A stretch of DNA of 64,000 bases, taken from JABAQJ01 sp046327745. GTDB taxonomy: Bacteria; Gemmatimonadota; Gemmatimonadetes; Gemmatimonadales; Gemmatimonadaceae. This document shows positions 9,432 through 18,265 of the stretch, piece by piece. Position 1 is the first letter of the stretch. Every line of letters starts with the position of its first letter. The notes below the pieces were generated by a model. That model saw only the letters and a list, made by a program, of their open reading frames with translations. It did no database searches and was not told the origin of the DNA. The position numbers and the translations under genes were made by a program. The stretch is from assembly GCA_046327745.1 (NCBI GenBank), contig JAXLXV010000008.1, forward strand, positions 124,001 to 188,000. The letters are read 5' to 3'.

Positions 9432-10294
9432 GAATCAAGGAGGGCTCGCCGCAGGTACCAGTCGATCAGCGGCTGTCCCCAAAGCAATGCCACGAGCGCG
9501 GCAGGCGCAAGAAAGACGCCGAACGGGACCTGCGGCATTTCTGGATGGGAATCATCACCCAATGCCAACTCTGTTTGCACGCCGTGCGCGGCACGCGCGG
9601 CCCGACGCCTGACGAGCGGATACACAACCAGCACAAAAGCGAAGGCGCCGATCGCTGCGCCAAGGAAGATGGTGACGAAGGTTCGCGCTGGACCCAACGC
9701 TGCTCCGACCACGGCCATCAAGGTGACGTCCCCGAATCCCATCGCTTCTCGTTTGAGCACCACTTCTCCAAGCCAGCCAACGATTGAGATGGCCCCAGCG
9801 CCCACACACGCCCCCACTAGAGCATCATACGGACCGACGAATGGCATCGTTTCGCCAACCACCGCGCCGACGATCGAAGTGATGAGGACCCAGACCAGCC
9901 CAAAGACGGTGAACCCGTCCGGGATCAGGTAGTGCTTGGCGTCGGTGAGCGCGATACCGAACAATGTCGTCGCAAACACGGCCACGCGGAGCGATGTGAA
10001 CGTCGGCCCAAAGTGCAACGCCGTGACCATCCAGCCGAGAGCCACCAGCAGCTCTACCAAGGGATATTGATAAGAGATCGGGAGGGCACACCCTCGGCAC
10101 TTTCCGCGCAGCAAGATCCAGCTGACGATGGGAATGTTGTCCCGCCAGCCAATCGGTGAGGCGCAGCGAGGACAGCGGGAGCGCGGATGCACTACCGACA
10201 GCTCCAACGGCCAGCGTGAGACACACACATTCAGGAACGAGCCAATGCAGGCACCGACCACGAAGGCGTATGTGGCGAGGATCATGTCGGTCAT
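9428..10294 (-). CDS. pilD: type IV prepilin peptidase / N-methyltransferase
   Basis: 288-aa polytopic inner-membrane aspartyl protease that cleaves and N-methylates type IV pilin or type II secretion pseudopilin leaders. N-terminal GACIGSFLNVCVSRWP is followed by two CxxC pairs (CPRCASPIGW, CRGCALPIS; zinc-binding in the bifunctional class). The two catalytic aspartates are in LTDAKHYLIPD and GFGDVTLM (GxGD). About eight hydrophobic segments. Its ATG overlaps the stop of the TrmH-type gene by 4 bp. No pilin genes lie nearby. Confidence 0.92.
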   Translation of the reverse strand: MTDMILATYAFVVGACIGSFLNVCVSRWPLELSVVHPRSRCPRCASPIGWRDNIPIVSWILLRGKCRGCALPISYQYPLVELLVALGWMVTALHFGPTFTSLRVAVFATTLFGIALTDAKHYLIPDGFTVFGLVWVLITSIVGAVVGETMPFVGPYDALVGACVGAGAISIVGWLGEVVLKREAMGFGDVTLMAVVGAALGPARTFVTIFLGAAIGAFAFVLVVYPLVRRRAARAAHGVQTELALGDDSHPEMPQVPFGVFLAPAALVALLWGQPLIDWYLRRALLDS

Positions 10295-11046
10295 TGGCGC
10301 AATTCGTACAGCAGGATGCCGGTCGCTACTGCCACATTCAGCGATTCGACCATGGGCGTCGTGGGAAGGGCAATACGCCGAGTCGACCAGTCGCGGACGG
10401 AATCGGTCAGCCCCGCCCCTTCGTTGCCGACGGCGATGGCCAAGCGCGCAGGCGCGCTGGAGGGTAATTCCTCCCCGCGCGCATCGGCTCCCCAGAGCTC
10501 GGTATTCGTCTCACTCAGGAACGCGCGCAGGTGGTCTCCGGTAACATGCAGTGCGAGGTGATGAAAATGTGCGCCCATTGCGCTTCGGACGACTTTCGCA
10601 TTCCAGAGGTCAACGGTTCCCGGGAGGGCAACCGTCGCCGTGGCCCCAAGCGCGGCGGCGGTTCGCACGATCGTGCCCACGTTGCCCGGATCCTGAACGG
10701 CGTCCAGGACCAGCAGGCGAAAGGACGTTTGGCTGCGCAACGGGTCCAACGAACGTTCGGGAATCCTGGCCACGGCCAGCACCCCTTGAGGGGAGTCAGT
10801 TTCGGTGGCGGAGGCAAATTCGCGGTCTGTTACGTCCGAAATGGTGGCGGCGCGCGCGAGCAGTGCCTGACGAAGGGCGGTGCCGCGCTCCGATTCCGCC
10901 AGCTTGGGCGCGGCCAGGACACCGACAATTTCCAGCGGAGAACGAAGCAGTTCTTCCACCGCGCGAACGCCCTCGACGACAAACAGGGCATCGCGCTCAC
11001 GTGCCTTGCGACGCCGAAGGTCGCGGGCTAGGGTCAGCACGCGCAT
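10291..11046 (-). CDS. TrmH/SpoU-family RNA 2'-O-methyltransferase
   Basis: 251-aa SPOUT-class methyltransferase. The N-terminal substrate-binding part (ALFVVEGVRAVEELLRSP) is followed by the three SpoU motifs: DPGNVGTIVRTAAALGA (motif 1), AVGNEGAGL (motif 2) and ESLNVAVATGILLYELRQ (motif 3, AdoMet knot). The target (23S rRNA or tRNA) cannot be told from sequence. First gene of a five-gene minus-strand operon and divergent from the M48 protease gene with only 59 bp between the starts, so the two promoters must lie within or overlap the coding ends. Confidence 0.9.
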   Translation of the reverse strand: MRVLTLARDLRRRKARERDALFVVEGVRAVEELLRSPLEIVGVLAAPKLAESERGTALRQALLARAATISDVTDREFASATETDSPQGVLAVARIPERSLDPLRSQTSFRLLVLDAVQDPGNVGTIVRTAAALGATATVALPGTVDLWNAKVVRSAMGAHFHHLALHVTGDHLRAFLSETNTELWGADARGEELPSSAPARLAIAVGNEGAGLTDSVRDWSTRRIALPTTPMVESLNVAVATGILLYELRQ

Positions 11047-11105
11047 GCGTCAGAATCGCTCGGTGGTTTCGGGCGTTGATTCGTGCGCTTCATGATAGGA
11101 GTAAT

Positions 11106-11900
11106 ATGAACCGTTTTCTTCTTTTGGGCGCGTTGATCCTGGCCACCGGCTGCGCCGTTTCCACGCAGCAGGAAGTCGAGATGGGCCAGTCGTATTCGCA
11201 GCAGGTCAACAGCCAGCTGCCGATCATCAAGGACCCCGAGCTGAATCGCTACATCAATGTGCTCGGCGACTCGCTTGCCCGCATCGCCGATAACCGGGCG
11301 CTGGACTGGCACTTCTTTATTGTGGACAGCAAGGAAGTGAACGCCTTTGCGATTCCCGGTGGCTATGTCTACGTCAATCGCGGCTTGATTGAACGTGCGA
11401 TCAAGATGGACATGCTGGCGGGCGTGATGGGCCACGAGATTGGGCACGTGACGCAACGCCACTCCGTCAAGCAGATGCAGAAGGCGCAGGGAGCCAACAT
11501 CGGTCTTACCCTGGGGTGCGTGCTGACGGGGGTCTGCAACAACGGGATCGCGAACACGGCCATCCAGCTCGGAGGCAGCGCGGTCTTCGCCAAGTTCAGT
11601 CGCTCCGATGAAGCTGAAGCCGACAAGGTTGGCGTCGATTACGTCACGCGGGCTGGCATCGACCCGCGAGGCATTCCGGAGATGTTCCAGGTGCTGCTGG
11701 ACGAGCGAAAGAGCCAACCCGGGGCGCTCGACGCGTTCTTCCAAACGCACCCGTTGGAAGAGAGCCGCATCGCCGCGACGGAGGCCCAGATCTCGCACAT
11801 CAATTCGTCAGTGCTCGCCAGCCTGACGAAAGACTCTCCGCGGTATCAGGAATTCCGGCAGCGGTTGATGTCACTCCCCGCCAAGAGCGCGAGTCGCTAG
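11106..11900 (+). CDS. M48 family lipoprotein metalloprotease
   Basis: 264-aa periplasmic zinc peptidase related to BepA/LoiP/Oma1. Signal peptide with lipobox LILATGC (Cys about 16), the zinc site GVMGHEIGHVTQRHS (HExxH) and the third ligand in SRSDEAEADKVGVDY; the fragment QTHPLEESRIA near the C-terminus is usual for the family. A good Shine-Dalgarno (AGGAG) lies 6 bases before the ATG at 11106. A much longer open frame reaches back through the antisense strand of the TrmH gene and is not coding. Family members degrade or help assemble outer-membrane proteins. Confidence 0.93.
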   Translation: MNRFLLLGALILATGCAVSTQQEVEMGQSYSQQVNSQLPIIKDPELNRYINVLGDSLARIADNRALDWHFFIVDSKEVNAFAIPGGYVYVNRGLIERAIKMDMLAGVMGHEIGHVTQRHSVKQMQKAQGANIGLTLGCVLTGVCNNGIANTAIQLGGSAVFAKFSRSDEAEADKVGVDYVTRAGIDPRGIPEMFQVLLDERKSQPGALDAFFQTHPLEESRIAATEAQISHINSSVLASLTKDSPRYQEFRQRLMSLPAKSASR

Positions 11901-11938
11901 TTACCGTCTGACGCAACACGGATCGCCAGCGTGGTGCG

Positions 11939-11965
11939 ACGCGCGTCACATCCTGTGACGCGCGT
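11939..11965 (+). terminator. hairpin terminator after the M48 protease gene
   Basis: Perfect 12-bp inverted repeat with a TCC loop (core GCGCGTCACA / TGTGACGCGC) followed by a GTGTGTGTTT tract, 39 bp after the stop codon. A likely rho-independent terminator with an imperfect T-tail. The rest of the gap up to 12134 holds one CGTTAGG copy (11974) and presumably the promoter of the next gene. Confidence 0.6.
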
Positions 11966-12134
11966 GTGTGTTTCGTTAGGGCGGCGCCAACACGTGTTGT
12001 GGTGGTGCGGTCACGCATCCCGTGTCCCAGTCGTCAGCATGGGCGGTTCGCAGCACCAGGCTTTGCGCGTAGCTGGAGTAGTCGCAGCAACAATTCGTCC
12101 GCCTGTTCCCCTCACTTCCGGTCGAGGTTTTCGC

Positions 12135-12749
12135 ATGCCCGTTCTGCCCCGTTCCCTTCCGCAGGTCGCCGCGTTGGTCCTGGCGATCACGATGAGCAGT
12201 CAAGCGGCCGCGGCGCAGTCGGGTGGTGCAGCTGGCGGCCCATACCGCCCGGTCACCGTCTGGGTGGGTGCGGCGGCCTCCACGCCGATCAGTGACTTCA
12301 AGGAAGTGGCAAAGTCGGGCTTTGCGGGCATGGGTGCCGTCCAGTACCGGCCTGAAGGGAAAGTCTGGGGCGTGCGCGGCGAGCTGCAGTACCACAAGAT
12401 GGACATGACTCCGGAGTCGCTGGCCGAAGTGGGTGCATCTGCTGGGGTCACGGGCACGTGGAGTGTGCTGTACGGCGGTGCAACGGCCGTCCTTGAATCC
12501 ATGCAGCGCGGGTCGAGCTTTGGCTGGTACGTGCTCGCCGGCGGCGGATCGTATCGAGTGGAGCCGAGTGTCAGCGACGCGGGGGTTTCGGTGAGCGTGG
12601 CCAAGACGTCGTTTGGATTCAACGGTGGCGGGGGCGTTCGGTTCAAGCTTGGCGCCGTGGGCTTGTACCTGGAAGGCCGCTATCACACGGTCACCATTGA
12701 TGACTCGAAGGTGACTCTCTTACCGGTGAGCGTCGGTCTGGTCTTCTAA
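12135..12749 (+). CDS. small outer-membrane beta-barrel protein
   Basis: 204 aa. Signal peptide (RSLPQVAALVLAITMSSQAA, cleavage near AAAQS) followed by alternating-hydrophobic, Gly-rich strands typical of an 8-stranded barrel, ending in an aromatic-hydrophobic C-terminus (LLPVSVGLVF) like many BAM substrates. The open frame starts earlier, but the ATG at 12135 directly precedes the signal peptide. I recognise no named family; function unknown, possibly an OmpA/OmpW-like or adhesion barrel. It stands alone between a terminator and the convergent purine phosphorylase gene. Confidence 0.75.
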   Translation: MPVLPRSLPQVAALVLAITMSSQAAAAQSGGAAGGPYRPVTVWVGAAASTPISDFKEVAKSGFAGMGAVQYRPEGKVWGVRGELQYHKMDMTPESLAEVGASAGVTGTWSVLYGGATAVLESMQRGSSFGWYVLAGGGSYRVEPSVSDAGVSVSVAKTSFGFNGGGGVRFKLGAVGLYLEGRYHTVTIDDSKVTLLPVSVGLVF

Positions 12750-12821
12750 GCCCCGGGGACTGCGACCGGGCCAATCGCGCGTTACCTAACGATTAGCTCC
12801 GACAGACTTCGTCCCTGTCGA

Positions 12822-13643
12822 TCACAGTCGTACGACGAAGTCGGTGACGAGCTGTTCGAACTGGGAAGCGGCCCGCTGGGTGGCACGCAGGACATCGGCG
12901 TGATCCACTTTTTCGGCGGTCATGCCGGCGGCCGGGTTGGTGATGCAACTGACGGCGGCCACTCGCATCCCCAGTGTGCGGGCCACCAGCACTTCGGGTA
13001 CCGTGGACATACCCACGGCATCGGCGCCCAGTCGCTCCAGCATGCGCACTTCTGCCGGAGTCTCGTAGCTGGGCCCTTGCAACCCTGCATAGACGCCATC
13101 GTGCAAGACGCCTCCCCGGTCACGGGCACAGGCGTGCAGCAGGGCGCGGAGTTCGCCGTCGTACGGCTCGGACATGCCCGGGAAGCGCAGGTCGCCCGGT
13201 ACCACGGGCCCAATCAATGGGCTTCCCCACATCAGGTTCAGGTGGTCATTCACCACCATCAGTTCCCCTGCTTGCATGTTACGCCGTATGCCCCCGGCGG
13301 CGTTGGAGAGCAGGAGTACGCGCGCGCCTAACGCGTGCACGACCCGCGTCGGAAAGCCAGCCTGCGCCTGCGGATGCCCCTCGTACACGTGAAAGCGACC
13401 GGCGAGCGCCAACACCTCGCGTCCCCCAAGCGTGCCGCACAATAGCTCTCCCGCGTGGCCCTCGACGGCGGTCGCCGCAAACCCGTTGATCTCGGCATAC
13501 GACACGCGCCGGGCGCCAGCGATACGGCGTGCCAACCCACCAAGCCCTGAACCCAACACGATCGCGCAGACGGGCTGCTGTACGCCGAGTCGCTCGCGAA
13601 GGCTGTCGGCGACGTGACGGGCGTCGGGGAGTTGATCGCTCAT
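12822..13643 (-). CDS. punA: purine nucleoside phosphorylase (trimeric, PNP-II type)
   Basis: 273 aa; phosphorolyses purine nucleosides to base plus ribose-1-phosphate. Signatures: IVLGSGLGGLA (phosphate loop), GRFHVYEGHP, LLLSNAAGGI, GPSYETPAE, GMSTVPEVLVAR and SCITNPAAGM. The size and motifs match the inosine/guanosine-specific trimeric class rather than hexameric DeoD. The ATG overlaps the adenosine deaminase stop by 4 bp (ATGA), and it is the last gene of the salvage operon, after the enzyme that makes its substrate inosine. Confidence 0.93.
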   Translation of the reverse strand: MSDQLPDARHVADSLRERLGVQQPVCAIVLGSGLGGLARRIAGARRVSYAEINGFAATAVEGHAGELLCGTLGGREVLALAGRFHVYEGHPQAQAGFPTRVVHALGARVLLLSNAAGGIRRNMQAGELMVVNDHLNLMWGSPLIGPVVPGDLRFPGMSEPYDGELRALLHACARDRGGVLHDGVYAGLQGPSYETPAEVRMLERLGADAVGMSTVPEVLVARTLGMRVAAVSCITNPAAGMTAEKVDHADVLRATQRAASQFEQLVTDFVVRL

Positions 13644-14692
13644 TGACCGGAACGGAGCTGCTCGATCGCTGCCGTCGCCTCCGACACCAATCGCCCTCGG
13701 GTGTCCTCGTCCACGAAGGCGCTCTGGAAGCCGGCGAGCGCGATGCGCGCCAGCTCATCGAACGAGCAGTGCAGCTGACGCACGGCGTGTTCGTACTCGT
13801 CCACCAGATTCACTCCGCTCATCAAGCGGTTATCCGTATTGAGGATGACCGTCATGCCGCGATCGATGTATTGGCGCGCCGGGTGCGCCTCGTACGACGC
13901 CGCGGCGTGTGTCTGGACGTTGCTCGTCAGACAGATCTCCAGGGGAATGTGTCGGTCAGCGGCTTCGCGCGTGAGCGCTTCGTCCTCGCCCAGGCGCGTG
14001 GCATGCCCAATGCGTTGCGCGCCGCAGACGTGCAGGGCCTGACGAATAGAGTCCGGACCGTCCCCTTCCCCGGCGTGACAGGTACACGCGAGGCCGTGCG
14101 CGTGGGCGTGCGCAAAGGCCTCGGCGTGCAGGGCGGCGGGGTGCCCCATTTCTCCTCCCGCCAGATCAAACGCCACGACCCCCTGATGCTGATAGGCCAC
14201 CGCGAGACGCGCCAGCTCCAACGACACCGCAGGATCCAAGGTGCGCAGTCCGCAGATGATGAGCCGCCCGACGATCCCGTAGGCGCGCTCGGCGCGCTCC
14301 AATCCGCGGCGCGCCGCCTCGATGGTTTCGCCTAGGGAGAGTCCCTGACGGATATTCAACACCGGCGCGAAACGCGTCTCAAGGTAGCGCACCCCTTCGC
14401 GCGCTGCGTCCTCCGCCAGCTCAAAAGCTATGCGCTCCAGCGCATCCGCCCGTTGCATGACCGACAGGGTGATCTCGAAACGCCGCAGGTAATCCTCCAG
14501 CGTCCGGGCGTCCTTCACGATCATGAACTCACGGAGCGCCTCGGCGTCGTCGCGCGGCATCGGCGCGTGGTACTCGCGACCCAGCTCCAGGAGTGTCGCC
14601 GGCCGCAGGGAGCCGTCCAGGTGGCAGTGGAGCTCCGCCTTGGGCAACCGCTCCAGCAACGTTCGGGTGAGGACCGGCGCGGAGCCGCTCAA
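13640..14692 (-). CDS. add: adenosine deaminase
   Basis: 350-aa zinc amidohydrolase converting adenosine to inosine. Zinc ligands and active-site motifs in order: PKAELHCHLDGSLR (N-terminus), CTCHAGEGDGP (catalytic His/Glu region), QRIGHATRLGED, PLEICLTSNVQTHA and VILNTDNRLMSGV. It starts with TTG at 14692, overlapping the stop of the upstream small gene (TTGA); the resulting N-terminus MSGSAPVLTRTLLERLPKAE has the usual spacing to the first His pair. Confidence 0.93.
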   Translation of the reverse strand: MSGSAPVLTRTLLERLPKAELHCHLDGSLRPATLLELGREYHAPMPRDDAEALREFMIVKDARTLEDYLRRFEITLSVMQRADALERIAFELAEDAAREGVRYLETRFAPVLNIRQGLSLGETIEAARRGLERAERAYGIVGRLIICGLRTLDPAVSLELARLAVAYQHQGVVAFDLAGGEMGHPAALHAEAFAHAHAHGLACTCHAGEGDGPDSIRQALHVCGAQRIGHATRLGEDEALTREAADRHIPLEICLTSNVQTHAAASYEAHPARQYIDRGMTVILNTDNRLMSGVNLVDEYEHAVRQLHCSFDELARIALAGFQSAFVDEDTRGRLVSEATAAIEQLRSGQ

Positions 14693-14925
14693 GTCGCGGC
14701 GTCCGGCGATTCGCCAACCGTCTTCGCGTGGACGACTCGTAGAATCGAACCGACGATCACGGGCGCCGCAGCTTCGACGGGCAGCCCCCGTGAATCGGTG
14801 ACCACACGTGCCCCGGCCGCGACCTCCGTCGCCAATTCAGGGTCAAGAGCTCGAACGGCGTCCAGCACACAGCCTCCGTCGGGAGCTTCAACGGGGCGGG
14901 AGTTCACGTACACGCGCAGGGTCAT
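14689..14925 (-). CDS. small beta-grasp-like protein of unknown function
   Basis: 78 aa, no signal peptide. Starts MTLRVYVNSRPVEAPDGGCV, a beta-hairpin pattern like ThiS/MoaD or 2Fe-2S beta-grasp folds, then a short helix and ARVVTDSRGLPV; it ends SILRVVHAKTVGESPDAAT with no terminal GlyGly. There is a single Cys (Cys19), too few for an iron-sulphur cluster. Translationally coupled on both sides (ATGA with the nucleotidase, TTGA with add), so it is a real gene of the salvage operon. The fold is inferred; the function is unknown. Confidence 0.7.
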   Translation of the reverse strand: MTLRVYVNSRPVEAPDGGCVLDAVRALDPELATEVAAGARVVTDSRGLPVEAAAPVIVGSILRVVHAKTVGESPDAAT

Positions 14926-17900
14926 GGAGGGGTCACGGGAATCAAGCGCTGCTCGCGGGGCGCCCGCACGGCGCCCGGCTGGGCTCGAAGATAGTCAATG
15001 AGGGCGTCCAGATCGACGAGTGGGAGCACTTCAGAGCGAATAGCGGTGTCGGCGATATTCAGCCCATCGCCACCGGCGGCCAAGAAATCGGTCATGACCA
15101 GCCGGTACGTCGTTGCCGGATCCAGGGGACGACCATCGGAGAACCTAACGTCCACCAGTCGTTCCCCCGCCTTCTTGGCCGGATCGTACCTCACCACGAC
15201 GCCGCTCAGGTGCGCCCGGACCGGGTCGTGACTCACCACACGCTCCAGGTAGGCCCGCAGTTGCTCTCCGTTGACCGTCAGGCGCACCAGTGCATTGCCA
15301 AACGGTTGCACCTCGAACAGGGCACCGAACGTGGCCATGCCCGAGTCCAAGGGGGCGCGTACGCCGCCCGTGTTCATGATGGCCACGTCTCCCTGACCAG
15401 CGTGGCGCTGCGCGTCGGCGATCAGGTTGCCTAACGGCCCATCGGCCCCGCTCGACATTCGCTCGGCAATGCGCGTGATCGGTTGTGCCATCCGTTCCCG
15501 TAGTCCGGCGGTGGCCGACTCCACGATGCGGGCCACCGTCGTGTCGGGAGCTCCGCTGTGCTCGGGCAGCACATCCCGGAGTTGTACCTGCGGCTCACCG
15601 CCGTTGAGGGAAAGGTCGGCAATGGCGAGCGTGGTACCCCGAGTGCGCGCCTGCACCACCGCGGCGCCACGCACCACGGTGGCAATAGGTGAATGGGTAT
15701 GTCCGCTCACAAAGGCGTCAATCCGCGAGTTGGCTTGGCGGGCGAGCGTGATGATCTCACCGTCGCAGACGGCGGCGTCGCCGCGGGAGCAGAAGGCACC
15801 CGCATGAGCCACGACGACCACCACGTCGGCCCCCCGCGCGCGGAGCCCCCGGGCCCGTTCGTCCAGCACGGGCGCGGGATCGGTAAAGCGAAGGGTTGCC
15901 ACGTTCACCGGTTTTGTCGTCCGGCTGGTCTCCACCGTCGCGAGCCCGATGACGCCGACTCGAACGGCTCCCACCGTCAGCAGCGTATCGTCCGCAATCC
16001 AAGGCACGTCACTGCCATCGGCATTGCGGACGTTGGCGCCGAGGATGGGATAGTGGGCCTGTCGCATGCGCGCCCGGAGTGAATCCTGTCCCCAGTCAAA
16101 TTCATGATTGCCTAACGCCGACGCCGCCACGCCCAAGTAGTTGAACAGATCAACTACGGGTTTGCCGTAGAGGAAGTTGGACGCGGCGGTCCCCTGAAAC
16201 TCGTCCCCGCCGTCAAGCACGACACTCACGCATTGAGGAGCCTCGCATTCGCGGCGTGCGCGCGCGATTTCCGACGCGAGGGCCAAGGCGCCCCCTCGCA
16301 TCGTTCCGGCACTATCGCGACGCGGCTCCAAGGCTCCGTGGAAATCGTTCAAAGCGATGATGCGGAGGGTGCGCCCGCTCGGACGTGCGGCCGGACCTGT
16401 CTCGCGCGTGCGCGCGTCCTGATGCATCTGGGCGTACGCAACACCAACCGCCGCCGACGGCTCCAACGCCCAGTTGGTGACCGCGTACTCCCGCGGTTCC
16501 ATACGGTGCCGGAATCGAGCCTCGTCAATCAGTAACTGCCGGATGTCTTCCTGGCGGTCATAGACGACGGGTGCGCCGCGCAGCATGGCGAACCCACCAC
16601 CGCCGCTCTGCCGGTAGTTATTCAACGCGAGCGTGTAGGTGTCATCGTCGCGGACCTCACGTCCCTTCACCGTTAACCGAGTGAGTCGCTGGCCTAAGGG
16701 GCGCGTGAGATCGTACGTGTAGTCCGCACCGGCGACCACGTCGAAATTGAAACCTGGAATCGTGGCGTCTATGGTGCCCGGTGCGACTCCGGTTTTGGAC
16801 GCGTCCTTGAAATAACGGGCACTGAACTCGAGATACTGTCGTAGCTGGCCCCCGGTGATGCGCACGGCGCGCAGCGTGTTCTCGTACGGATACAGGCGCG
16901 AGAGGGCCGCCACCGTGACCGCCCCCGAATCAAATGCCGCGTCCAGGGCGAACGACGCGGTGGCGGCAAGGTCTGCACCGGTGCGTCGCCGCATGACCTC
17001 CAGCATGAAGTCCACGATCGGCGTGTCACGCACCCGAGACGAATCCGACGACCAGCGGGCCGTCGTGGTCGCTACAGTGCCAGAGATGTAGCTGACGGTG
17101 GCATCATGAAGGCGCTGCGTCACCGATAGCACTGCGTGTTGTTCCGCGTGGCCTGCCGCACGAACTAGTACGCCCTTGCGTTCGCTCACGCGCCAGCGCC
17201 CACCCTCGCGCCGAACGGTCAACGTCGCCAAGCCAACGCTGCCTGCCCAGTTTCGCGGTTGCATGAGCAGCGTGGAGCCGACGAGGGAATCCGCCAGCTC
17301 CCGATGTGAGTGGCCGAACACCACCAGGTCCAGGCCCGGCACTTCTCTCGCCACGCGAGCGGCCACGTTTTCGCTGGGCAACCCGGTGGCAACGGTATCG
17401 TAGCTGGCCGCCTCGTCCAAGCCGGAATGCAGCACGACCACCACCACGTCCGCTCCGCGTGTGCGCACGGCGGCCGCCTCGCGACGGACCGCAGGGAGAA
17501 TGTCGCCTAACGCCATCTTCCCCCGCAGATGATCACGGTCCCAGACCATCGCCCCAGGTGTAGTGGCGCCGACGATACCAATCCGAATGCCGTCGCGAAC
17601 CACGATCCGGCTGGCGGCAAAGGCAGGTGCGCTCCCGAGAGTGCGGGCGTTGGCGGCCAGCATCGGAAACTCGGCCTGCGCTACGGCTCGGCGCAGGAAC
17701 GGAAGCCCGTAATTGAACTCGTGATTGCCGATCGTCGCCGCGTCATAGTGCATGGCGTTCATGGCGGCGATGACCGGATGTAGATCGCCGCTACGCACAC
17801 GAGCGGCCACAAACGTGAGGGGATTCCCCTGCAGAAAATCCCCCGCGTCGACCAAGACGACGCGCTGAGGATTTGCCTGACGTACCGAATCCACGATCGT

Positions 17901-18092
17901 AGCAGCACGCGAGAGGCCGCGTGTGGAGTCAGGAACTGCGCCGTAGTAGTCCCATCCACGGATGCGTCCGTGGACGTCGGTAGTCGCGGCCACGACAATT
18001 CGCCGTTCCTCGCCTTCCTTTGGCGCGGTGCCCTGAGCCATCGCGACGGCGGGCGCCCAAATGGCGATCGTGCGCAACATGTTCAGCCGCAT
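14922..18092 (-). CDS. tandem bifunctional 5'-nucleotidase / 2',3'-cyclic phosphodiesterase (CpdB-UshA-like fusion)
   Basis: About 1,056 aa, roughly twice the usual family size. After a signal peptide (LRTIAIWAPAVAMAQ) come two complete units, each a calcineurin-like phosphoesterase plus 5'-nucleotidase C-terminal domain. Unit 1: AATTDVHGRIRGWDYYG, VDAGDFLQGN, IGNHEFNYG, FGHSHRE. Unit 2 (from about residue 570): IALNDFHGALEPRRD, LDGGDEFQGT, LGNHEFDWG, SGHTHSP. Unit 1 looks CpdB-like and unit 2 UshA-like. The frame opens at 18185, but ATG 18092 (or 18080) immediately precedes the signal peptide. It makes nucleosides in the periplasm for the downstream add and punA products. Confidence 0.88.
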   Translation of the reverse strand: MRLNMLRTIAIWAPAVAMAQGTAPKEGEERRIVVAATTDVHGRIRGWDYYGAVPDSTRGLSRAATIVDSVRQANPQRVVLVDAGDFLQGNPLTFVAARVRSGDLHPVIAAMNAMHYDAATIGNHEFNYGLPFLRRAVAQAEFPMLAANARTLGSAPAFAASRIVVRDGIRIGIVGATTPGAMVWDRDHLRGKMALGDILPAVRREAAAVRTRGADVVVVVLHSGLDEAASYDTVATGLPSENVAARVAREVPGLDLVVFGHSHRELADSLVGSTLLMQPRNWAGSVGLATLTVRREGGRWRVSERKGVLVRAAGHAEQHAVLSVTQRLHDATVSYISGTVATTTARWSSDSSRVRDTPIVDFMLEVMRRRTGADLAATASFALDAAFDSGAVTVAALSRLYPYENTLRAVRITGGQLRQYLEFSARYFKDASKTGVAPGTIDATIPGFNFDVVAGADYTYDLTRPLGQRLTRLTVKGREVRDDDTYTLALNNYRQSGGGGFAMLRGAPVVYDRQEDIRQLLIDEARFRHRMEPREYAVTNWALEPSAAVGVAYAQMHQDARTRETGPAARPSGRTLRIIALNDFHGALEPRRDSAGTMRGGALALASEIARARRECEAPQCVSVVLDGGDEFQGTAASNFLYGKPVVDLFNYLGVAASALGNHEFDWGQDSLRARMRQAHYPILGANVRNADGSDVPWIADDTLLTVGAVRVGVIGLATVETSRTTKPVNVATLRFTDPAPVLDERARGLRARGADVVVVVAHAGAFCSRGDAAVCDGEIITLARQANSRIDAFVSGHTHSPIATVVRGAAVVQARTRGTTLAIADLSLNGGEPQVQLRDVLPEHSGAPDTTVARIVESATAGLRERMAQPITRIAERMSSGADGPLGNLIADAQRHAGQGDVAIMNTGGVRAPLDSGMATFGALFEVQPFGNALVRLTVNGEQLRAYLERVVSHDPVRAHLSGVVVRYDPAKKAGERLVDVRFSDGRPLDPATTYRLVMTDFLAAGGDGLNIADTAIRSEVLPLVDLDALIDYLRAQPGAVRAPREQRLIPVTPP

Positions 18093-18213
18093 ACGGATGA
18101 AGCTTAAGCAGTGCAGACTCCGGCGGCGAGGAAAGTTCGATCCTCTGATTGACGTGCGACCGGGCACCGGCGAGCTTCCGCCCATCCCCGACGTCAGACC
18201 CCTGCGTTGCCCC

Positions 18214-18230
18214 GATACAGAATCGTGACA
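18214..18230 (+). promoter_or_regulatory. candidate PhoB-box half sites upstream of udk-phoB-phoR
   Basis: GATACA (18214) and GTGACA (18225), exactly 11 bp apart, in the 173-bp gap between the divergent nucleotidase and udk-phoB-phoR units. PhoB boxes are direct repeats with 11-bp periodicity (TGTCAC-like on the other strand). Only two units and one mismatched copy, so tentative; autoregulation of phoBR is common. Confidence 0.35.
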
Positions 18231-18265
18231 GCTGGAACGCTTTCCTTTCTCCTCGGCGCGGGTGA

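Noticed and set aside
10551..11105. Long open frame joined to the M48 protease gene
   Set aside because: It is antisense to the TrmH gene; the protease has its own signal peptide and ribosome site at 11106.
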